A stretch of 64,000 bases of DNA from contig CABXTC010000001.1 of the NCBI GenBank assembly GCA_902515095.1, forward strand, positions 75,196-139,195, read 5' to 3'. Of the stretch, positions 1 through 7,615 are shown piece after piece (the first letter of the stretch is position 1; each line of letters opens with the position of its first letter). The stretch is from an uncultured Pelagibacteraceae bacterium (lineage in GTDB: Bacteria; Pseudomonadota; Alphaproteobacteria; Pelagibacterales; Pelagibacteraceae). The notes below the pieces were generated by a model. That model had not been told where the DNA came from and searched no databases. It saw nothing but the letters and a program-made list of their open reading frames with translations. The position numbers and the translations under genes are program-made.

Positions 1-549
1 ATAATTAAAATAATAGTTGTAATCTTGCTTTTTACAAACCAATCATTAACAGAGGAGAATATGATGATTTTAAAATTAAAAGATGGTGATGTTAAGATAG
101 AACTGTTTTCAGACACAGCGCCAAATCACGTTAAAAGAATAAAGGAATTAGCAGATGGTGGTAAGTATGATAATGTTGTGTTCCATCGAGTGATTGATGG
201 ATTTATGGCTCAAACAGGTGATGTTAAGTTTGGAAATTCTAATTCAGATAGTTTTGATTTAAGAAGAGCAGGAATGGGTGGATCAGATTTACCAGATCTT
301 GAACAAGAATTTAGTAATTTACCACATGACAGAGGTACTTTATCAATGGCAAGATCATCAGATCCTAATAGTGCTAATAGTCAATTTTTTATATGCTTTA
401 AGCCAGCACCTTTTTTAGATAAACAATATACTGTTTTTGGTAAAGTAATTGAAGGTATGGAATATATCGATAAAATTAAAAGAGGTGATGAAAGTAATAA
501 TGGAGCTGTAACGGATCCTGATAAAATAATAAGCTTCAAATCTTTATAA
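1..549 (+). CDS. ppiA: Periplasmic peptidyl-prolyl cis-trans isomerase, cyclophilin type (5' end outside window)
   Basis: Cyclophilin that isomerises proline peptide bonds. The core motifs are FHRVIDGFMAQTGD, the GMGGSDLPDLEQEF segment and SMARSSDPNSANSQFFI. The frame stays open to base 1 and reads a hydrophobic run (IIKIIVVILLF) followed by a TEEN stretch, which looks like a signal peptide. This fits the alphaproteobacterial periplasmic form, where a short EN-x-L-x-L-KDGDV segment follows the leader. An AGGAG lies just before ATG codons at 61 and 64, so a cytoplasmic start at 64 is possible, but I think that AGGAG is coding (Thr-Glu-Glu-Asn). The real start is probably upstream of the window. 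The next gene is tgt, 15 bases on. The family call is firm; the export call is an inference. Confidence 0.85.
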   Translation: MIKIIVVILLFTNQSLTEENMMILKLKDGDVKIELFSDTAPNHVKRIKELADGGKYDNVVFHRVIDGFMAQTGDVKFGNSNSDSFDLRRAGMGGSDLPDLEQEFSNLPHDRGTLSMARSSDPNSANSQFFICFKPAPFLDKQYTVFGKVIEGMEYIDKIKRGDESNNGAVTDPDKIISFKSL

Positions 550-564
550 TTTTGTCAAAGACGA

Positions 565-1671
565 TTGAAAAAATTTAAATTTAAAGTTTTAAAAGAAGAC
601 AATTTTGCAAGACTTGGCTCTATTGAAACACATAGAGGCAATATAGAAACTCCTGCGTTTATGCCTGTTGGGACTCAAGCAACAGTTAAAGCTTGTACAA
701 TCGAGGATGTTAAAAAGACTGGTTCTCAAATTATCTTATCAAATACTTATCACCTTATGATAAGACCTGGTTTAGATAGAATAGAAAGCTCTGGAGGTCT
801 GCATAAATTCATGAATTGTGATCTTCCAATACTTACAGACTCTGGTGGCTTTCAGGTTATGTCATTATCCAAACTTAATAAAATAGACAGGGAAAAGGGT
901 GCAATATTTAATTCTCATATAGATGGTAAAAAATTTTATCTAAGTCCGGAAGAAAGCATCAGGATACAACTTGGTTTAGGTTCAGATATAGTTATGATTA
1001 TGGATGAGTGTCCAAAAAAAACGAATGATTATAATATAATTGATAAATCTATGAATCTTTCTTTGTACTGGGCTGAAAGATCTAAAAAAGCTTTTGGTGA
1101 AAATCCTCACAAAGGTTTATTTGGAATCGTTCAAGGAGGTTTATTTAAAGAGCTTAGAATTAAGTCTCTTGAGGGACTTTTAAAAATTGGTTTTGATGGG
1201 TATGCTTTAGGTGGTTTAGCTGTTGGAGAAACACAAAGTGAAATGTTTACAGTTTTAGATGATATCAAAGACTTTATGCCAAAAGATAAACCACACTACC
1301 TAATGGGTGTTGGCACTCCTAATGACATTTTGGGTGCTGTTAAAAGAGGAATTGATATGTTTGATTGTGTATTACCAACCCGGTCTGGTCGAACTGGTTT
1401 AGCTTTTACATGGAATGGAAGGGTAAATATCAAAAACAACAAATATCAGAATGATAACAGTCCTTTAGATCCAAATTGTAACAATCTTAATTTAAATAAA
1501 TACTCTAAAAATTACTTAAATCATCTATTTAATACAAACGAAATTTTAGGTTCTATGTTGCTCACATTACACAACATAAATTTCTATCAAGAGTTAATGA
1601 AAGCTATTAGAGAGAATATCAAAAATGACACATTTGACGAATTTCACAACAAATACATAGATAAGTTGTAA
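565..1671 (+). CDS. tgt: Queuine/preQ1 tRNA-guanine transglycosylase, zinc site degenerate
   Basis: Exchanges guanine at position 34 of GUN-anticodon tRNAs for preQ1, a step in queuosine synthesis. Length (368 aa) is normal for the family. The general acid/base Asp lies in TDSGGFQVMSL, the substrate pocket in GGLAVGE, and the nucleophile Asp in DCVLPTRSGRTG. The zinc site of the family is C-x-C-x2-C plus a distal His. Here the segment reads DPNCNNLNLNKYS, so only the first Cys remains and the second and third are Asn and Leu; the His of LLTLHN is kept. The start is a TTG with no clear Shine-Dalgarno. It sits 15 bases after the cyclophilin gene and is probably co-transcribed with it. Identity is certain; whether it binds zinc or is active is open. 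Confidence 0.93.
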   Translation: MKKFKFKVLKEDNFARLGSIETHRGNIETPAFMPVGTQATVKACTIEDVKKTGSQIILSNTYHLMIRPGLDRIESSGGLHKFMNCDLPILTDSGGFQVMSLSKLNKIDREKGAIFNSHIDGKKFYLSPEESIRIQLGLGSDIVMIMDECPKKTNDYNIIDKSMNLSLYWAERSKKAFGENPHKGLFGIVQGGLFKELRIKSLEGLLKIGFDGYALGGLAVGETQSEMFTVLDDIKDFMPKDKPHYLMGVGTPNDILGAVKRGIDMFDCVLPTRSGRTGLAFTWNGRVNIKNNKYQNDNSPLDPNCNNLNLNKYSKNYLNHLFNTNEILGSMLLTLHNINFYQELMKAIRENIKNDTFDEFHNKYIDKL

Positions 1672-1700
1672 ATACTAAAGTCTTTCTTTTAAATTCGTGT

Positions 1701-1728
1701 TTGAAATATTTAGATAATTCTGTATACA
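1701..1728 (+). promoter_or_regulatory. Probable sigma70-type promoter of tRNA-Lys
   Basis: TTGAAA (1701-1706) and TATACA (1723-1728) are separated by 16 bases and sit 26 bases before the tRNA 5' end. This is a good match to a housekeeping promoter in an otherwise empty 80-base gap. Not experimentally supported. Confidence 0.5.
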
Positions 1729-1754
1729 CAAGTTTCATTCTTATTAATGATTGT

Positions 1755-1830
<76 letters not shown>

Positions 1831-1836
1831 CATTAA

Positions 1837-2664
1837 TCATAATGATTTTAAAGGTGGATATTTTATAATTATTTCGTTAGTCCACTGATTTATCATTTTA
1901 ATTCTATTATCAGCAGATGGATGGGTACTTAAAAACTCTGGTTGCGCTTTTCCCTTATTTTGTTCTTTCATTCTTTCCCATATCTTTACAGTTTCTCTGA
2001 TGTCATAGCCTGATAGAGATGAAAAAATCATTCCTAAATAGTCAGCCTCACTTTCTTGTTTTCTGTTAAAAGGATTCATGATTCCTATTTGTGATAATAA
2101 ACCAACAGTATTCATTCCAGTGACACGGTTAACACTAGACAATTTACCACCACTAAAAATATCTATCAGCTGTGTACCAGTATTTAACAAAACTCCTCTA
2201 CTTGCTCTCTCTACAGAATGTTTAGCAACTGCATGTGCAATCTCATGTCCCATAACAGCAGCTAAACCATTTGTATTTTTAGTTACATCAAGCATACCTG
2301 TATATACAGCTATCTTACCCCCCGGCATACACCAAGCATTTTTAATTTTTTTATTTTCAATTAAAATATACTCCCACTCAAAATTAGTTGTTGGATCTGG
2401 GATATTTGATTTATTAAAATAGCTAGATATTGCAGTTTCCATTCTCTTCCCAATATCTTTTATTTCATTAAGAGATTTTGTATCTTTGCTTAATTTTTCC
2501 TTTTCTTTAACTTTTTCATAAATTTGAGCAGCTTGAGCATTTAATTTAGCTTCAGGTATAAGTTTTAATTGTTTTCTTTCTGTAATTGGTGCTGTTGTAC
2601 ATGAGTTCATTAAAAATCCACAACAACCACAACCCACATATGTTAAAAATTTTCTTCTATCCAT
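1837..2664 (-). CDS. M48 family metalloprotease, probable lipoprotein (LoiP/YggG-like)
   Basis: Zinc endopeptidase of the M48 family, 275 aa. The catalytic motif is HEIAH within AVMGHEIAHAVAKHS, and a downstream ESEADYLGM gives the third zinc ligand. The N-terminus has a twin-arginine-like start (MDRRKFL), a short hydrophobic cysteine-rich stretch and a possible lipobox ending in NSC, so it is probably exported and anchored on the periplasmic side. By analogy with LoiP/BepA-type proteases it would act in outer-membrane protein quality control. It is convergent with tRNA-Lys. The exact sorting signal is uncertain because the lipobox is weak. Confidence 0.88.
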   Translation of the reverse strand: MDRRKFLTYVGCGCCGFLMNSCTTAPITERKQLKLIPEAKLNAQAAQIYEKVKEKEKLSKDTKSLNEIKDIGKRMETAISSYFNKSNIPDPTTNFEWEYILIENKKIKNAWCMPGGKIAVYTGMLDVTKNTNGLAAVMGHEIAHAVAKHSVERASRGVLLNTGTQLIDIFSGGKLSSVNRVTGMNTVGLLSQIGIMNPFNRKQESEADYLGMIFSSLSGYDIRETVKIWERMKEQNKGKAQPEFLSTHPSADNRIKMINQWTNEIIIKYPPLKSL

Positions 2665-2694
2665 TTTTATTAGACATTGATATTATATTAGCTA

Positions 2695-2772
2695 ATGAAT
2701 CTAAATAATAAAATATTAATAATTTTATTTATAATAGCAATAACTTTTGTAATATATTCAAGTTTCAAATAA
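2695..2772 (+). CDS. Putative 25-aa hydrophobic peptide coupled to the DUF502 gene
   Basis: This ATG-started ORF is too short for the ORF track. It encodes one very hydrophobic segment (KILIILFIIAITFVIYSSF). Its TAA overlaps the ATG of the next gene as TAATG, the arrangement expected for translational coupling. It could be a one-helix membrane protein or a leader peptide. No Shine-Dalgarno is obvious, and AT-rich DNA readily gives such ORFs, so confidence is limited. Confidence 0.35.
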   Translation: MNLNNKILIILFIIAITFVIYSSFK

Positions 2773-3389
2773 TGGCAAAGATAAAGAAAAAAAAATCGTT
2801 AAGTTTAGTTTTAAGAAATTACTTTATAACAGGTGTATTTGTTTTAATCCCGATTGGTTTTACTCTTTATCTAACTAAATTTCTAATTGGACTTTCTTCA
2901 AATTTAATTCCCGAAAATATTAATCCTAATAGTTATTTACCATATTCAATACCTGGTGTTGAAATTTTAATATCTATTATTATTATTACAATCGTTGGTG
3001 GACTTTCCTTGTCTTTCTTTGGTAAAAAGATTTTAAAATTAATTGATGATTTGTTTAAAAGAATACCTTTTTTAAGAACAATTTATTCTGCGATACTGCA
3101 GATGACAGAAACTTTTTCGAAAAAAGATAATGACCGAAAAAGTGTTGTGTTAGTTGAGTACCCTAGAAAAGGAGTTTGGGCAGTTGGATTTGCTACCAAA
3201 GAAAATAAGGGTGAAATGGCAAACAAAACAAATAGAAAATTATTAAATGTTTTTGTTCCCACTACACCAAATCCTACAAGTGGTTTTTTGTTAATGTTTC
3301 CTATCGAAGAAGTAATTTACTTAAATATGACTTTTGAGGAAGCATCGAAGTTCATTGTATCAGCGGGAACATCAACTGATAAGAGTTAG
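2772..3389 (+). CDS. DUF502 family membrane protein
   Basis: A 205-aa protein matching the DUF502 family by layout: a basic N-terminus, a first membrane helix (about residues 14-36, FITGVFVLIPIGFTLYL), a second (about 62-82, VEILISIIIITIVGGLSL), then a soluble domain with RIPFLRTIYSAILQ and a conserved VLVEYPRKGVWAVGF segment. Function is unknown in bacteria. It lies between the M48 gene and recG and its 3' end overlaps recG by four bases, tail to tail. Confidence 0.85.
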   Translation: MAKIKKKKSLSLVLRNYFITGVFVLIPIGFTLYLTKFLIGLSSNLIPENINPNSYLPYSIPGVEILISIIIITIVGGLSLSFFGKKILKLIDDLFKRIPFLRTIYSAILQMTETFSKKDNDRKSVVLVEYPRKGVWAVGFATKENKGEMANKTNRKLLNVFVPTTPNPTSGFLLMFPIEEVIYLNMTFEEASKFIVSAGTSTDKS

Positions 3390-5434
3390 ACTATATCATT
3401 TAAAATATCTGCCTGATCATAAAGTTTCATTAAAACTTTGTATCTTAAAGTATTAATATTATTTTTTTCCATATATTTAATTTCTTTTTCAGCTAATTCA
3501 AACAAATCATTATTTAGAACAGGATCTGCTAATTTAAATATTTTCATACCACTTTGTTTAAATCCCAAAATATCACCATATCCTCTTAATTTCATATCTT
3601 CTTCAGAGATTCTAAAACCATCAGTGGTATCCTTTAATATTTGTAACCTTTTTTTTGCATTATCAGTAAGAGATGATTTAAACATTAAGATACAAGAAGA
3701 TTCCTTTTCACCTCTTCCTACTCTTCCTCTTAATTGATGAAGTTGTGATAGACCAAATTTATTGGCATTTTCAATAATGATTACATTGGCATTAGGAAAA
3801 TCAATACCAACTTCAATAACTGTCGTTGAAACTAGTATTTGGAATTTATTATCTAAAAATTTTTTTAAAATTACCTCTTTTTCCTCACTCGAAGTTTTTC
3901 CATGTAGTAATGCAACTTTATTTGGAAAAATTTTTCTTAGGTACTCAAATTTTTTAACAGCTGATGTATGGTCTATTTTTTTTGATTCTTCAATTAGCGG
4001 ACACACCCAAAAAACTTGATTATTTTTATTTATTTCTTTTTTTACAAACTTTAGAATATCTTCCATTTTATTTTCAAGTTTGCTGTAAGTTTTTACTTCT
4101 TTTCTAAATTTAGGTTTTTCTTTTATGATAGATAAATCCATATCACCATAAATTGTCATTGTTAATGTTCTTGGAATTGGTGTAGCTGACATAAGTAAAA
4201 CGTCACAATTCTTACCACCTTTATCAGATAATTTTTTTCTCTGATTAACACCAAATTTGTGTTGTTCATCAATAATAATTAATCCTAGGTTTTTAAATAT
4301 AACTTTACTTTGAAAGACTGAGTGTGTTCCAAATAAGATATCAATCTTATTTTCTTTGATATTATTTATTACTTTTTTCCTATTTTTATATTCTGATTTA
4401 CCAGAAAGAAAATCTATCTTTATGTCTTTAAGAATTTTTTTAGCTAGATCAAAGTGTTGACGCGCTAATATTTCAGTAGGAGCCATAAATGCAACTTGAA
4501 AACCTGCCTTAACAACATTATAAGCACTTAATAATGCTACAATAGTTTTACCACTACCAACATCACCCTGTAGAAGTCTAAACATTTTTTGGTTAGACTT
4601 TAAATCATCATTTATTTCATTTAATGTTTTTTTTTGATCACCTGTGAGTTCAAAATCAATTTTAGATAAAATTTTTTTTTGTTCTGAGGGGTTAAATATT
4701 TTTCTGCTTTTCTTTATTTTTTTTATTTTTTTTCTGATATCTGAATGAACCAAATAAGATGATAAAATTTCATCATATGATAATCTTCGATAAAAATTAG
4801 ATTGATAATTTCCAATATTTTCAGGTTTGTGTAATTCTATAATTGCTTGATTCCAATTTATATAATCAAATTTTTTCATAATATTCTTATCATGCCATTC
4901 ATCTAAATAAGGCAATTTTTGTAAAATTTGTTTAATGATATTATTATACACTTTTTCTGATATACCTTCCGTAAGTGAATATTTATTGTGTTTATCTTTT
5001 ATGATAGCAGCATCTTCTGATATATATTTTGGGTTTGTTATTTGATGTTTGTTCCTAAAAAAACCTATTTTCCCACTAATAGTGACCTCTTTATTCATAG
5101 GAAGTATTTTTTTGATATAGCCCTCAAAACTATTAAAAAAGATGCAATCAATTTGCCCCGTATCGTCTCTACAAAAAACTTTATTTGGTAAATTTCTAAC
5201 TCTTGGAAAATTATATTTAAAGGGAACAACTGTTAACGTTTGAATTTCACCAATTTTTAAATCTTTTATTTTTGATGATACGCTTCTGTCTGTATAATTT
5301 CTTGGTAATTTCCATAATAAATCGAATATATTATAAATCTTTTTCTTTTTTAATAAATTTGAGGTTTTTGTACCAACACCTTTGAGATTCTTTAATTCTG
5401 ATAATAAAAAATTATATGTATTATTATTAGTCAT
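3386..5434 (-). CDS. recG: ATP-dependent DNA helicase RecG
   Basis: Branch-migration helicase that remodels stalled forks and recombination intermediates. The 682-aa protein has the family order: an N-terminal helical and OB-fold wedge domain (about residues 10-160), then two helicase domains. Motifs include Walker A QGDVGSGKT, the DEQHKFG box, MSATPIPRT, and the C-terminal TVIEVGIDFPNANVI and QLRGRVGRG blocks. The start codon is 22 bases from the divergent sdhE start, so the two genes share a very short control region. The recG/sdhE pair is often adjacent in alphaproteobacteria. Confidence 0.97.
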   Translation of the reverse strand: MTNNNTYNFLLSELKNLKGVGTKTSNLLKKKKIYNIFDLLWKLPRNYTDRSVSSKIKDLKIGEIQTLTVVPFKYNFPRVRNLPNKVFCRDDTGQIDCIFFNSFEGYIKKILPMNKEVTISGKIGFFRNKHQITNPKYISEDAAIIKDKHNKYSLTEGISEKVYNNIIKQILQKLPYLDEWHDKNIMKKFDYINWNQAIIELHKPENIGNYQSNFYRRLSYDEILSSYLVHSDIRKKIKKIKKSRKIFNPSEQKKILSKIDFELTGDQKKTLNEINDDLKSNQKMFRLLQGDVGSGKTIVALLSAYNVVKAGFQVAFMAPTEILARQHFDLAKKILKDIKIDFLSGKSEYKNRKKVINNIKENKIDILFGTHSVFQSKVIFKNLGLIIIDEQHKFGVNQRKKLSDKGGKNCDVLLMSATPIPRTLTMTIYGDMDLSIIKEKPKFRKEVKTYSKLENKMEDILKFVKKEINKNNQVFWVCPLIEESKKIDHTSAVKKFEYLRKIFPNKVALLHGKTSSEEKEVILKKFLDNKFQILVSTTVIEVGIDFPNANVIIIENANKFGLSQLHQLRGRVGRGEKESSCILMFKSSLTDNAKKRLQILKDTTDGFRISEEDMKLRGYGDILGFKQSGMKIFKLADPVLNNDLFELAEKEIKYMEKNNINTLRYKVLMKLYDQADILNDIV

Positions 5435-5456
5435 AAATTATTAATATAAGCAAAAT

Positions 5457-5717
5457 ATGATTTTCGAAATAGACAAATTTAAAAAAAGACTTTTATACAG
5501 ATCTCAATATCGGGGCACAAAAGAAATGGACAAATTAATTGGATCTTTTGTTAAAGATAAAATAAATACCTTTAACAAAGAAGAATTGATTGAATTAGAA
5601 AAATTTTTAGAAATAGATGACGATAATCTTTATAAATTCTACAATAATCAGATTTCACAAATAGACCAGAACGATAATAAGATTTTAAATTTATTTAAAG
5701 ATTATATATACAAATAA
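5457..5717 (+). CDS. sdhE: Succinate dehydrogenase flavinylation factor SdhE
   Basis: Small (86 aa) helical protein that helps attach FAD covalently to the succinate dehydrogenase flavoprotein SdhA. The family signature is the RGTKEMD stretch (about residues 19-25), equivalent to RGxxExD, followed by the conserved acidic helix region around FLEIDDDNLYKFYNN. It is divergent from recG with 22 bases between start codons and ends five bases before the 3' end of the convergent tRNA-Ser gene. Confidence 0.92.
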   Translation: MIFEIDKFKKRLLYRSQYRGTKEMDKLIGSFVKDKINTFNKEELIELEKFLEIDDDNLYKFYNNQISQIDQNDNKILNLFKDYIYK

Positions 5718-5721
5718 AATA

Positions 5722-5811
5722 TGGCGGAGAGACTGGGATTCGAACCCAGGAAAGAGTTGCCCCTTTGCCGGTTTTCAAGACCGGTGCTTTCAACCGCTCA
5801 GCCATCTCTCC
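5722..5811 (-). tRNA. tRNA-Ser(TGA)
   Basis: Class II cloverleaf with a long variable arm. Acceptor GGAGAGA pairs with TCTCTCC; anticodon stem CCGGT/ACCGG encloses loop CTTGAAA (anticodon TGA); CCA is encoded. The 5' half from the anticodon loop outward (plus-strand 5773-5811), together with its promoter, is repeated at 7756-7840. The anticodon loop is therefore the apparent crossover point of a small integrated element. Confidence 0.97.
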
Positions 5812-5857
5812 GTGAGCAAGGTTTTATAAGTATAAATTTTAAATTCAACAAAAAAAC
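5773..5857. repeat. Left copy of an 85-bp direct repeat (tRNA-Ser 5' half plus promoter), attL-like
   Basis: Bases 5773-5814 are identical to 7756-7797 (42 of 42). The match continues to 5857/7840 with seven mismatches, none in the promoter hexamers. It begins exactly at the 3' edge of the anticodon loop. An identity block that starts in the anticodon loop of a tRNA is what tyrosine-recombinase integration leaves behind. Confidence 0.85.
5823..5851 (-). promoter_or_regulatory. Promoter of tRNA-Ser(TGA)
   Basis: Read on the minus strand, TTGTTG (5846-5851) and TATAAA (5823-5828) are 17 bases apart, with the tRNA 5' end 11 bases downstream of the -10. Both hexamers and the spacing are conserved in the duplicate at 7806-7834, which supports them as functional elements. 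Confidence 0.55.
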
Positions 5858-5885
5858 AGAACATATATAAAAAAAAAATTTAACC

Positions 5886-5909
5886 TTTCGTTAGAGTTTC
5901 GTTAGAGTT
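5886..5909. repeat. Tandem 11-mer pair, left copy (possible integrase arm sites)
   Basis: TCGTTAGAGTT occurs twice in tandem (5888-5898 and 5899-5909). The whole 24-base block is repeated identically and in the same orientation at 7616-7639. I saw no other copy in the window. Confidence 0.8.
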
Positions 5910-5965
5910 ATCCTATAAAAACCAATAAAAAAAAAGATAATAGCTAATATCAATTATTTAAAAAT

Positions 5966-6568
5966 ATGATTTTTTTCTTAAGATTAATTAAAATTTTGTT
6001 AATTCTAAATTTGATCTGCAATATATCAATAGCAGAAAAGTCATATCAAGAGTGTGATGGAAATATATCTAATCTTACAAAATTTTCAGTCAAACATTAT
6101 AAGAAAGTAAGAAAATGGACTGAATGTTTTGGAAAAGGAGTTGGTCCCAATGGAGCAACTTATATTGGTGAATTCAAAGATGGAAAATTTCATGGCAAAG
6201 GAATCTACACTCATGAAGGTAGAGAGTATAATGGTAATTGGAAAGAAGGAAAAAAATTTGGTTTTGGAGTATATACTTATAGTAATGGAGATAGATTTGA
6301 GGGTAACTGGATTAAAAGCGAGTATGATAATAATGGAAAATATATTTATTCAAATGGAGAAATGTACATCGGTGAGTGGAAAAAAGATAAATATAACCAA
6401 CCTGATAATGGAAATGAAAAACATGGCAAAGGTACATTTTTTTATTTAAATGGAGATGTATATTCAGGTTATTGGAAAAATGGTTTAAAACATGGCAAAG
6501 GTGTTCTTACAAAGTCCGACGGTACTAAAATTAAAGGTAAATGGAAAAAAGGAAAAATAAAAAAATGA
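5966..6568 (+). CDS. Secreted MORN-repeat protein
   Basis: 200 aa with an N-terminal hydrophobic leader (about residues 3-22) ending near SIAEKS, followed by about six MORN repeats of the pattern YxGxxKxGxxHGxG (GATYIGEFKDGKFHGKG, REYNGNWKEGKKFGFG, DVYSGYWKNGLKHGKG). MORN repeats form beta-hairpin rods that bind proteins or lipids; no enzymatic function can be assigned. Two cysteines in the mature N-terminal part may form a disulphide. Its stop overlaps the yciB start as ATGA, so the two are probably co-translated. It lies inside the putative tRNA-Ser element. Confidence 0.85.
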   Translation: MIFFLRLIKILLILNLICNISIAEKSYQECDGNISNLTKFSVKHYKKVRKWTECFGKGVGPNGATYIGEFKDGKFHGKGIYTHEGREYNGNWKEGKKFGFGVYTYSNGDRFEGNWIKSEYDNNGKYIYSNGEMYIGEWKKDKYNQPDNGNEKHGKGTFFYLNGDVYSGYWKNGLKHGKGVLTKSDGTKIKGKWKKGKIKK

Positions 6569-7119
6569 ACAAATCATTGTTAAAATTTTTATCTAATGTA
6601 GGACCACTAGCAATATTTTTATATATTTATTATGATAGTGAAAAAAGTTTAACTACTGCATTGCCACCTTTAATTATTGCAACAATTTTAGCTGTCGGTT
6701 TAGTGTGGATTGTTGAAAAAAAAATTGCTTTTATACCTCTAATAGGTGGTTTTTTTATTGCTCTATTTGGTAGTTTAACAATTTATTTTGATAATCCAAT
6801 TTTTATTTATATGAAACCAACTATTGTAAATATTTTAATTGGTTTACTTTTAATTTTTGGAGGATACTTCTCGAAAGAGCCAATGCTTAAAAAAATAATT
6901 GGTGATAAAGTTCCAATGACAATTGAAGGTTGGAAAATATTTAATAACAGATGGGTAGTTTTAGTTTTTTTTCTAGCTCTGTTAAATGAAATTGTATGGA
7001 GGACACAATCAGAGGAATTTTGGGTTAATCTAAAAGTATGGGGTAGTCCAGTAATAACGGCAATCTTTTCGTTCTTTCAAATAAAACTTGTAAAAAAGTA
7101 CAGATTGAAGAAAGTTTAG
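6565..7119 (+). CDS. yciB: Inner-membrane septation protein YciB (IspZ family)
   Basis: Polytopic inner-membrane protein of the YciB/IspZ family, linked in enterobacteria to cell envelope synthesis and septation. Family blocks include FLSNVGPLAIFLYIYY, the FGSLTIYFDNPIFIYMKPTI segment, and NNRWVVLVFFLALLNEIVWR with SEEFWVNLKVWG. I chose the ATG at 6565, which overlaps the upstream stop as ATGA, instead of the track start at 6541; this gives about 184 aa, normal for the family. It is a core-type gene sitting inside the segment bounded by the duplicated tRNA-Ser half. Confidence 0.9.
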   Translation: MNKSLLKFLSNVGPLAIFLYIYYDSEKSLTTALPPLIIATILAVGLVWIVEKKIAFIPLIGGFFIALFGSLTIYFDNPIFIYMKPTIVNILIGLLLIFGGYFSKEPMLKKIIGDKVPMTIEGWKIFNNRWVVLVFFLALLNEIVWRTQSEEFWVNLKVWGSPVITAIFSFFQIKLVKKYRLKKV

Positions 7120-7120
7120 A

Positions 7121-7396
7121 TTAAAGATTTTGTAGCTTCATGCAAATAAAAGGGTCTTCACCATTTGCTTTTAAAGCCTCTTTAATTGCTGTTCTATTTG
7201 GAACTCTTCTTTTTTTTTTCCAGTATCCAACTTCTTTCCACATTGCACAGACTTCGTCTAAATCTAGACCTCTATAATGTCTGACAAGTTCACTATGTGG
7301 TGCATGTTTGTACCAAAAAGTAGTTCCTTCCTTAAAAGCATAAGAATTTCCTTGAAGAAAAAAAGTAAAAAAAAATACAAACAAAATTTTTTTCAT
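7121..7396 (-). CDS. Small exported protein of unknown function
   Basis: 91 aa. There is a clear signal peptide (MKKILFVFFFTFFLQGNSYAF) with likely cleavage after SYA. The mature part is about 70 residues, basic and aromatic, with two cysteines (DEVCAMW and PFICMKL) that could form a disulphide, and a KEVGYWKKKRRVPNR stretch. I do not recognise a family. It is convergent with yciB, with one base between the genes, and lies inside the putative element. Confidence 0.7.
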   Translation of the reverse strand: MKKILFVFFFTFFLQGNSYAFKEGTTFWYKHAPHSELVRHYRGLDLDEVCAMWKEVGYWKKKRRVPNRTAIKEALKANGEDPFICMKLQNL

Positions 7397-7404
7397 AAAG
7401 TTAT

Positions 7405-7476
7405 TTATTCAGTATATTGCACGAGTGCCCATATCGCTAAAAATATAAATACTCCTGCTAGTTCTGCTCCTGTCAT
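7405..7476 (-). CDS. Putative 23-aa single-helix membrane peptide
   Basis: Too short for the ORF track. The peptide is MTGAELAGVFIFLAIWALVQ followed by YTE, one clean transmembrane helix with a short polar end. It is preceded by a strong Shine-Dalgarno (AGGAG, six bases before ATG), which is rare in this window. It lies just upstream of the small exported protein on the same strand, so the two could be co-transcribed. Function unknown. Confidence 0.55.
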   Translation of the reverse strand: MTGAELAGVFIFLAIWALVQYTE

Positions 7477-7615
7477 TATTAACTCCTGTTTTTTTTTAAG
7501 TTTCCTTTACAGATTATAATTAATTTTATGTTATGAAAAGTATAATGTTTAATATATATACGCATTTTTTTTGATTTATTAAAAAAAATTCAATTATAAG
7601 TTTTCAATTTATTAA

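Noticed and set aside
61-549. Cytoplasmic PpiB start at 61/64
   Set aside because: Less likely than an exported form given the hydrophobic open frame upstream, though not excluded.
2078-2422. 114-aa plus-strand ORF inside the M48 gene
   Set aside because: Antisense shadow of a gene with a clear zinc protease motif; similar antisense ORFs in recG, hppA, dacA, pyrE and soxA were left out for the same reason.
6129-6449. 106-aa ORF inside the MORN gene in another frame
   Set aside because: It is a shadow produced by the repeated DNA of the MORN repeats; no leader, no domain, no coupling.
7277-7519. 80-aa plus-strand ORF over the small exported protein and the 23-aa peptide
   Set aside because: Antisense to two better supported ORFs (signal peptide; Shine-Dalgarno plus membrane helix); low-complexity lysine/serine composition.
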